Below are positions 24,213 through 30,266 of a stretch of DNA of 30,266 nucleotides, piece by piece (the first letter of the stretch is position 1; the number at the start of each line of letters is the position of its first letter). Location of the stretch: positions 1-30,266 of the IMG/VR virus record IMGVR_UViG_3300000117_000146. One strand, 5' to 3'. The notes below the pieces were generated by a model. That model was not told where the DNA came from and searched no databases. It saw nothing but the letters and a program-made list of their open reading frames with translations. This DNA is from a virus. A program made the position numbers and the translations under genes.

Positions 24213-24418
24213 TGAGGCGGGGGATTAGGTCTGGTAAAACAGATGCCCAAACAGGAAGCCTCTTAGTCGTCTACACTTTGGCACAAGCGTTAGGGATAAG
24301 CCCATTAGAAATTTATCAGATGCCAGCCCAATTAGTACAGGATTTATTAGCAATACATGGAATAGTTGAAGAGATAAAGGCAGAAGAAATGGAAAAACAG
24401 ACCAAGAAAATGAAGTGA
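24206..24418 (+). CDS. Frameshift extension of tail chaperone (gpT-like)
   Basis: The frame is -1 relative to the upstream gene and overlaps its stop. An ATG exists at 24212, but no SD lies at the usual 4-5-base distance: the nearest purine block (GGGGGATG) is about 20 bases upstream. Expression by frameshift from A AAA AAC is therefore favoured, giving a ~70-residue extension. The segment is helical with SLLVVYTLAQALGISPLEIYQMPAQL and a Lys-rich end. Extensions of this kind bind the tube protein while the main part binds the tape measure. The tape measure follows four bases later. Confidence 0.72.
   Translation, partial: RLMRRGIRSGKTDAQTGSLLVVYTLAQALGISPLEIYQMPAQLVQDLLAIHGIVEEIKAEEMEKQTKKMK
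24214..24262 (+). promoter_or_regulatory. Candidate frameshift-stimulating stem
   Basis: GAGGC (24214-24218) is the perfect complement of GCCTC (24258-24262). Inside it GGG (24221-24223) can pair with CCC (24246-24248), and TCTG (24230-24233) with CAGA (24240-24243). The stem begins 7 bases after the slippery heptamer, within the normal 5-9-base spacer. Pairing was found by eye, not by energy calculation. Confidence 0.4.
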
Positions 24419-24422
24419 TATT

Positions 24423-25859
24423 ATGGCCACCGACCCTCTTCTAAATACTAAGAAAACTCTTGGCGAAATAGCCGAAATTTCCCAAAAATACGAAGGCTAC
24501 TTTACTAAAGCAGGTAAAGCGGTTTCGGGCTTTATGAGTGCTCAAGACGGGTTTAAAGGATTTGCTAAAAGTTTTCTTTATACCTTTAGAGGTAGTTTTA
24601 CAATATTAAATAAATTCAAAACCGGTCTAATTGTGACAGGGAAGGTTTACGATACTACTATGGGACAAATAATGAAAAAGAATTCCCTACTAGGAAAAGG
24701 TATTAAAAAACTCAATGTATTAAAAATGCCTAACTTTGCAGAACGACTAAACCTACCCTCGTTTAAAAGCATGGGTAAAGGGATGAAAAACCTGTTGAAT
24801 CAGATGGACTCCATTGGTGTTGATGGAGGAAAGGGGAGAGGATTAAGGGGAGTGATGTCAGATGTCGGTACTCTAACTAAACTTAAGGGTGGGCAATTCC
24901 TTGATAAGCGTCAAGAAGCATTTGGGGAAAGACTTGACCAAATTAAATCCTTTGGAAAGGGTGCTAGAGAAAAGGGTGGAGCAGCCCTTTCTTGGCTGAA
25001 AAAAAATAAATTTAAATGGATTGGTAAAAGTGCTGGTCTAATTTTAGGAGTTATGAAACTAGCAAGAACGATATTAGCCAAGGCGTTTAATTTCTTCATC
25101 ATTTCTATGTTAGTTATAATGGCAGTAGGCACATTCCTCAAAGTGTTTTGGAGTACGGTTCAGTCTCTATACACCGGATTCATGAAACCATTTGAAGGAT
25201 TTTATGCGGGAATAGAAACCGCTTTACATACTATTTGGGATAGTTTCTCTACAATAATAGATTTCTTTATGGGAGATGCTTCTCTTCTAGATGTAGCATA
25301 TGCCCTGTTAGATTTAATGGTGGCTAGCGCATATGTCCTTTTGAAATTTGCATATACTATTGGACTGGCGGGCCTTTCTGCTCTTTTCCAAGTCGGCATG
25401 GATTTAGGAGAATCTATATTGGATTTCTTTTCTAGCCTAACTTGGGAAAAGTGGGCCTTGGGTGCTTTAGTGGCTTTAGGTGCTATGGTATTATGGATGT
25501 ATGGATTCCCAATTATTGTACCTGCTCTCATAACTGCTGGAGTAATGATAGTGGCAAAGTGGCTTTGGGATAAATTATCTGACTGGGATGTATTTCATGC
25601 CGGAGGTACTTCTCATGGAGGCATGGCCCTTGTAGGGGAAAAGGGGCCAGAATTCGTAAATCTTCCAGCAGGTTCTAAAGTACATTCTAATAGAAAAAGT
25701 AGGACTATGGTTGGCGGTGGCGGTGGAGTTACTAACATCAATATTACCATTAATGCTAGAGATACTTCTGATGGAGAGATGAGAAGAATCGCAAGTAAGA
25801 TAGGAGATATGGTAAATAATAAAATTAATAGAAGTACTTCTTCTAGGACAATGGGGTGA
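24423..25859 (+). CDS. Tail tape measure protein
   Basis: A 478-residue protein after AAGTGATATT. The N-terminal half is helical and basic (Lys/Gly/Phe). Hydrophobic segments lie at about 220-245, 290-322 and 345-382 (LGALVALGAMVLWMYGFPII), typical of tape measures that may open the cell membrane. The C-terminus carries the hallmark GGMALVGEKGPEFVNLPAGS at about 398-417 and a Gly-rich linker. Tape measures set tail length at roughly 0.15 nm per residue, suggesting a tail of about 70 nm. Order after the frameshift chaperones confirms the call. Confidence 0.93.
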   Translation: MATDPLLNTKKTLGEIAEISQKYEGYFTKAGKAVSGFMSAQDGFKGFAKSFLYTFRGSFTILNKFKTGLIVTGKVYDTTMGQIMKKNSLLGKGIKKLNVLKMPNFAERLNLPSFKSMGKGMKNLLNQMDSIGVDGGKGRGLRGVMSDVGTLTKLKGGQFLDKRQEAFGERLDQIKSFGKGAREKGGAALSWLKKNKFKWIGKSAGLILGVMKLARTILAKAFNFFIISMLVIMAVGTFLKVFWSTVQSLYTGFMKPFEGFYAGIETALHTIWDSFSTIIDFFMGDASLLDVAYALLDLMVASAYVLLKFAYTIGLAGLSALFQVGMDLGESILDFFSSLTWEKWALGALVALGAMVLWMYGFPIIVPALITAGVMIVAKWLWDKLSDWDVFHAGGTSHGGMALVGEKGPEFVNLPAGSKVHSNRKSRTMVGGGGGVTNINITINARDTSDGEMRRIASKIGDMVNNKINRSTSSRTMG

Positions 25860-25863
25860 TTAA

Positions 25864-26490
25864 ATGAGTTTCGTGTATCTAAAAACTAAGGCCAATCAAG
25901 GAAGCCTCACTAAAAATGTAATCCCATTACTTGTCACTAGCGTTAGCATTTCTACAGATAAACAAATACCTGCTTTACCAGTCCCTCTTAGTGGATTAGC
26001 AACAGGGGAAGCGGTAACTGCGGCCCTAGATTTAGGAATGTCTAGTAAATCAATTAGTTTACAAGGTTTCATTATGGAGTCTGCGATAACTAAAGACGGG
26101 TCGGGCGGGCATAATGGCGCAGCACTAACATTTACTGCACACGAAATTGCACAGATGATTGCATCCGGAGTAGATTCTACTGGGGCAGCACTTCACCAAG
26201 CATTTGATGAATTAGTATTTTTAATTCCATCTAATGTAGATGAAAACTACAAAGATAGAGATGGCGATGGAAGCGGTAGTAGGGGGGATTTAATCCCTTG
26301 GACTTTTACTTCTAGAGGTGGGCGCAATGAACTAGATAATTACAGAGTCCCTCTTAGCGACTCCTTTCCTACTTCTTCTACTTCAGAAGGAGTTAAGGGG
26401 TTTATTAGACAGTTTAGTTGCGATTTTACTTCTGATACTGTAGAGGTTTCATTTAATATGTCCTTCGAAGTAGCAACAGTATTCCCTTGA
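25864..26490 (+). CDS. Tail protein downstream of tape measure, unknown
   Basis: A 208-residue protein with SD GGGGTGATTAAATG. It is Ser/Thr-rich and beta-dominated: N-terminal strands VIPLLVTSVSIS and ISLQGFIMES, a flexible charged loop with DRDGDGSGSRGD near 130, and C-terminal strands VEVSFNMSFEVATVF. The Asp-rich D-x-D-x-D loop could bind Ca2+, but this is unproven. Placement after the tape measure fits a distal tail or baseplate-hub protein. Confidence 0.68.
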   Translation: MSFVYLKTKANQGSLTKNVIPLLVTSVSISTDKQIPALPVPLSGLATGEAVTAALDLGMSSKSISLQGFIMESAITKDGSGGHNGAALTFTAHEIAQMIASGVDSTGAALHQAFDELVFLIPSNVDENYKDRDGDGSGSRGDLIPWTFTSRGGRNELDNYRVPLSDSFPTSSTSEGVKGFIRQFSCDFTSDTVEVSFNMSFEVATVFP

Positions 26491-26500
26491 GGTGGTTAAA

Positions 26501-27661
26501 ATGTATGAAGTATTGGCAGGAAAACAACGCTCTTTGGTCTTTCCAATTATGTGTAATGGCCATGTAGTTCTTCCCTATGCTTTGAATGTAGCAGATACAG
26601 AAGGGGATTCTGATACTAGCAATGATGTAGCATATGGATTATGGGCGCATGAAGGGTCTTTTACATTCGAGACAATAATTACTCCCTATGAAATAAATGG
26701 TCATGGAACTTATTCTTCTTTGAGTGCCCCTGCGAATACTAGCGTAAATAGTATGAAAGTAATGCCAGCACTATCTCAATCTGTCTATACCGCCGGTAAT
26801 GAAAACCTTTACCAAAACGAGAAATATCTTTCTAGAACTGCTAGACTAACTCACGAAATGATGCTGTTTTATAATACTAATTTCCAAATATCCTTAATTA
26901 ATTCTACACTACATAATGAAAATGAACCTGCTAGATATAAGATTAGAGTTAGATTAAAATTGGGAGCCAGTACTGAAACCTACACTACAGATGAAATGAT
27001 TACACCGGTTTCTTTTGGTAGGCAGTTTAGATTAGGTAGCGTACTTGCCCTACCTACTCGACTAGTGGATTCTAATGGAAGGCAGAAATATAGACAGGTT
27101 GCTACCATTAGTAGCCATAGCGGGACTAATTTTACTACTAGTAAAGCAGACTATCTTTTTGCCGGTAATAAGCAAGAGGTATTTATTGCTCCTGCTGGAG
27201 AAATTATTTCCCTAGGAACTATAAACACTGTAGCAGGTTCAACCGGAAGTCAAGCAGTTGCCTTAACTAGTTCTTATTCTACTTCTATTTCCGACGGAAC
27301 TCCTCTATATGTTAAAGATGAGCAAATGGCGATGTATACAGAAAATACATCTCATATCGCTTGTACCTTTAACGAATCAAATAGAAGGCTAACTATTTAT
27401 TTTAATGGTAGTGAAGTTAAAGCAGATATACATGCTACAGATAGTACCTTCTCTTTTGCTAGAGAACATTCTTACTTGGGTGCAAATGGAACTGGTTCTA
27501 CTGGGCCTAATTCAGCAACTACCAATAAACAATTCATGGGGGAGATTCATGAAATGTCCATGATGGGGGTTAGAAGAAAAGAATTCAAGGGAATACACAA
27601 TCTCCTTCCTAATTATGATGACACCTTATTTTATTTTAGATTCGAGGAGGTTGACTTATGA
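26501..27661 (+). CDS. Tail-tip protein with concanavalin/LamG-like domain
   Basis: ATG 26501 follows GAGGTGGTTAAA; the in-frame GTG at 26492 is the SD. The 386-residue protein shows strands typical of a concanavalin-A/LamG jelly roll: WAHEGSFTFETII near 47, HIACTFNESNRRLTIYFNGSEV near 284-305, and the closing FMGEIHEMSMMGVRRKEF near 345-362. The fold appears interrupted by a ~150-residue beta insertion. Such domains bind glycans or glycoproteins, so a receptor-recognition role is likely. It overlaps the next gene by ATGA. Confidence 0.75.
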   Translation: MYEVLAGKQRSLVFPIMCNGHVVLPYALNVADTEGDSDTSNDVAYGLWAHEGSFTFETIITPYEINGHGTYSSLSAPANTSVNSMKVMPALSQSVYTAGNENLYQNEKYLSRTARLTHEMMLFYNTNFQISLINSTLHNENEPARYKIRVRLKLGASTETYTTDEMITPVSFGRQFRLGSVLALPTRLVDSNGRQKYRQVATISSHSGTNFTTSKADYLFAGNKQEVFIAPAGEIISLGTINTVAGSTGSQAVALTSSYSTSISDGTPLYVKDEQMAMYTENTSHIACTFNESNRRLTIYFNGSEVKADIHATDSTFSFAREHSYLGANGTGSTGPNSATTNKQFMGEIHEMSMMGVRRKEFKGIHNLLPNYDDTLFYFRFEEVDL

Positions 27662-30266
27662 GTGATAGAATAGTAGTACTGACCAACGAAGGCAAATATA
27701 CTAATTTAATTAAGTCGGGGACAGCCAATTCCACCGCCACTGTTACAGGCATATCCACAACTAACTTACAGGCAGGTATGCTAGTTACTGGAACTAATAT
27801 ACCGGACAACACCTTCATGAAGAGTTTTGATAGCAGTAGCCAAATAACTTTATCTCAGGCTACTACAGGAAACGCAAGTTCATTTAAATTTACTTCTACT
27901 AACTACCAAGTTCCTACAAATCCCCACATAAATATAGTAAAAACCCTATCTTCTACAGATAGACTTTACACTGCAATATTTCCCGATGATAGCAACACCG
28001 CACTAACTATTGATGAAGTAGGTACTAGCACTGCTAATACAGAAAGGCAGAACCTAGCAAATACAGAGGGATATAAAATAAAATGCTACGATTCTGCTAC
28101 TGATGAAGGAGTCAAATTAATTGATGCTACTTCTAACTATAGCGATGCCGATTTTACAAACTACCACTACTTCATATTATTACATTCTGACGACCATAAC
28201 AAACACCATTTTGCTAGAGTAACTCAAGTTACTTCTGACGATACAGCAGGAGACTCATTTGAATTTGAGCCAAGGCTAGGAACAGAAATAACAAAGGGCA
28301 CTAAATTTATGTTATTCAGAGGCCCTGCTAAAGACACTTACCCTCTTGTAGTTTCAGCAGGAATAAAAATGAATTTGCAATATGAACTATTTTGTTCTAG
28401 ACCTTTATTTTATTTCTTTGATGAGTACATGGATAAAGATGGACAATTGAATCATAGCACCAAATACTATTCCCATTGCCAAACTACTAATACTAATGGT
28501 GCAATTAATTTATATTCTGGATTAACTCATACTTTTACAACTATTACTTCCTACGCAGAAGATATTGTAGATTATAGCAAATATAATTTAAAGGCGCAAG
28601 TAGTAGATAATTTAGTGACTTTAGATGACCCTCATACTAATACTTCTAATGAAGGACTAAGTTTGAATAGTGCTGATTGGGCTGACTATGACGATGTATT
28701 CCCTAACGCAAGAAGAGACAGCGACGACTTGTCTAGCACTTGGGCATTTACTGGGCCTAAAAGATACTTACATTATAGAAATTCTCCCGATAGGGCTAAT
28801 ATAGTATTTGGCGTTTATGATAATATCGTATATGAATCGTATGGACAAAGAGGAGGCTATGGAGAAACTAAGATTGCCGACTTATTCAGAATACAAAATA
28901 AAAAGATTACGGAAAATATGCCATATAGAGTTAGGCATAAAGTACACAGGGCTAATTTAGAAGATTGGTTTGATTTAGAAGTGGAGGTTCTTTCGGCATC
29001 TTCCCCGACTTACACTTTTACTACTACTCACGATTTGAACAGTTTCCTAAATGCTAATGACGAAATAAAAATTGGAGATGTATTGTTTATTATAGATTCT
29101 ATAGGAACCTTTACTGCTGCTACTGCATCTTCCCCTGCAAGCCAACCTATGACTTTAGAAGTGAGTGGCTCCAATAAATATCATAAGACAGATGGAGTAG
29201 CAGGGCTATTTTCTGTTTCATCTAATCCTACTATATCCGTAGGAGATAAACTATACCGTAGGGCATTTAATAGACAGGACAGTACAATACTTACAGATTT
29301 CCCATTAGTAGACAATAGAATAAATAATCTTTTTATCAACATTATTTCTAAAGACTATGGCTATATTAAATTAAATGTTACATCTGTAGATGTAGATAAA
29401 AAATTAATGACCGTTAAATTCGTAACTAAAACATATGGCACTGGGACTAATAGTGGCCTACAGTGGCTTAATGGAGATTACGAAATAGAGATAGAGAAAC
29501 TAAATGGCACGATAGAAACCATAGACTCCTATCAAGAAAGCGGTCAAAGGATTTTACAGATAAGTGGCAGGAATAGTTATAGTAAATTATTATCACCTTC
29601 TGTAAATAAAAATACTCTTCATTCTAAAGATATTATTTATTCTAGTAATAGTCCCTTTAACAATGTAAAATTAATTACCGGTAGTCCATTTTTGACATGT
29701 TCCTTCAATAGCAAAATTGTAGAGTTTGATTCCGATAATTACTTTGATGCTACTGCTGATGTTGGCACTCATGTTTATGCTTATCATGTAGACCATGCTA
29801 ACACTTCTTATGTTGGAAAAATCGCTACCGTTGATAGCAGTACAAGAGTCACTTTAGAAAATTATGCTTTAGTAGAAAGTGACCCTACTAGTAGCCCATC
29901 GAGTGCGGCAGTAGGGGCGGAAGCAACTTCTAAACACTATGTTTTCAACAAGGCACTTTCTACTAACTCATTCCAAAATACTAGTACTGACTTAACTGCG
30001 GCTTCCGATAAGGGGATAATCTTCGAGAGTGGACAAAGCCTAACTAGCACTGGTGCTGAATCTGCCACCTTGGTAGGGACATCTGCAAGTCAAGATTCTA
30101 GAGCATTGGGATATTATCTTAGTGATACTGTAAGAATAAAAAGTGATTCTGCATTCCAAGCAAGGCTAGATGATAACGCAGCGAGCAAAACATTCCAAAC
30201 CTTCGATACCATAAATACGCTAATTGACTTTTCTATACTAAGTACTAAAGAAGCAGATGGAAAAAC
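27658..30266 (+). CDS. Large beta-rich tail/baseplate protein (partial, runs off window)
   Basis: An ATG overlapping the previous stop, with SD GAGGAGGTTGACTT, opens a frame that continues for at least 869 residues to the window end. It is rich in Ser/Thr/Asn/Asp. Several segments resemble short beta-domain units: an N-terminal module about 20-85 (TVTGISTTNLQAGMLVTG), a second near 440-500 and a third near 645-705. Very long, repetitive beta proteins at this place are usually tail tip, fibre or hub components. C-terminus unseen, so no domain-level name is given. Confidence 0.8.
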   Translation, partial: MSDRIVVLTNEGKYTNLIKSGTANSTATVTGISTTNLQAGMLVTGTNIPDNTFMKSFDSSSQITLSQATTGNASSFKFTSTNYQVPTNPHINIVKTLSSTDRLYTAIFPDDSNTALTIDEVGTSTANTERQNLANTEGYKIKCYDSATDEGVKLIDATSNYSDADFTNYHYFILLHSDDHNKHHFARVTQVTSDDTAGDSFEFEPRLGTEITKGTKFMLFRGPAKDTYPLVVSAGIKMNLQYELFCSRPLFYFFDEYMDKDGQLNHSTKYYSHCQTTNTNGAINLYSGLTHTFTTITSYAEDIVDYSKYNLKAQVVDNLVTLDDPHTNTSNEGLSLNSADWADYDDVFPNARRDSDDLSSTWAFTGPKRYLHYRNSPDRANIVFGVYDNIVYESYGQRGGYGETKIADLFRIQNKKITENMPYRVRHKVHRANLEDWFDLEVEVLSASSPTYTFTTTHDLNSFLNANDEIKIGDVLFIIDSIGTFTAATASSPASQPMTLEVSGSNKYHKTDGVAGLFSVSSNPTISVGDKLYRRAFNRQDSTILTDFPLVDNRINNLFINIISKDYGYIKLNVTSVDVDKKLMTVKFVTKTYGTGTNSGLQWLNGDYEIEIEKLNGTIETIDSYQESGQRILQISGRNSYSKLLSPSVNKNTLHSKDIIYSSNSPFNNVKLITGSPFLTCSFNSKIVEFDSDNYFDATADVGTHVYAYHVDHANTSYVGKIATVDSSTRVTLENYALVESDPTSSPSSAAVGAEATSKHYVFNKALSTNSFQNTSTDLTAASDKGIIFESGQSLTSTGAESATLVGTSASQDSRALGYYLSDTVRIKSDSAFQARLDDNAASKTFQTFDTINTLIDFSILSTKEADGK

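Noticed and set aside
1-30266. Provirus, insertion sequence, tRNA or CRISPR array
   Set aside because: No integrase, att-like duplication, transposase, cloverleaf sequence or regularly spaced repeats were seen on either strand; all genes belong to one virion-type block.

Overview
The window is a continuous, single-strand (+) late-gene block of a tailed double-stranded DNA virus with an HK97-type capsid (Caudoviricetes). The host is most likely an archaeon, probably a marine planktonic one. The evidence for archaea is: (i) ribosome-binding sites that repeat the anti-SD complement GGTGAT/GAGGTG about 4-5 bases before the start (for example GAGGTGTTTTAAATG, GGTGATTAAAATG, GGTGATATTATG); (ii) an ATP-dependent DNA ligase; (iii) an Arf/SR-beta-like GTPase. 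Magrovirus-type viruses of Marine Group II, or viruses of marine Nitrososphaeria, are plausible relatives. That placement is an inference and was not checked by a search. There are no integrase, att site, tRNA, rRNA, CRISPR or insertion-sequence signals, and no gene-free stretch longer than 300 bases.

Layout. 1-5342 is the packaging/portal module: end of an unknown gene, a candidate small terminase, large terminase, a LAGLIDADG-bearing protein, a 42-residue zinc-ribbon protein, and a portal carrying two zinc-knuckle insertions. 5343-9848 is a cassette of small, charged, mostly unrecognised proteins around a 608-residue coiled-coil protein. Five of these small proteins begin with M(S/T)W. 9858-12380 is an 840-residue ATP-dependent DNA ligase, unusual inside a structural cluster. 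12421-16121 is the capsid module: protease-scaffold fusion, major capsid protein, and three small candidate head proteins. 16131-18071 is a membrane/GTPase cassette: a two-TM protein, a one-TM protein, a membrane-anchored Arf-like GTPase and a zinc-binding protein. 18075-22033 holds two unrecognised proteins and the head-tail connector set. 22059-30266 is the tail module: tail tube, a tiny AT-hook protein, tail-assembly chaperones joined by a predicted -1 frameshift, tape measure, and distal tail/adhesion proteins. The last gene runs off the window.

How the genes work together. Terminase cuts and pumps DNA through the portal into a procapsid made of major capsid protein on the scaffold half of the protease fusion. 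Connectors, tube, chaperones and tape measure build a long tail whose tip carries a concanavalin-like domain.

The most unusual signals are four. First, a C-terminal peptide (MDDVANMS-W/F) is shared between the scaffold and a separate 76-residue protein, and it resembles the M(S/T)W starts of five small proteins; this could be a capsid-docking or cargo-loading tag system. Second, a virus-encoded Arf/SR-beta-like GTPase sits beside membrane proteins in the morphogenesis cluster. Third, a textbook A AAA AAC slippery site lies at the tail-chaperone junction. Fourth, the DNA ligase has an extra ~270-residue C-terminal extension.
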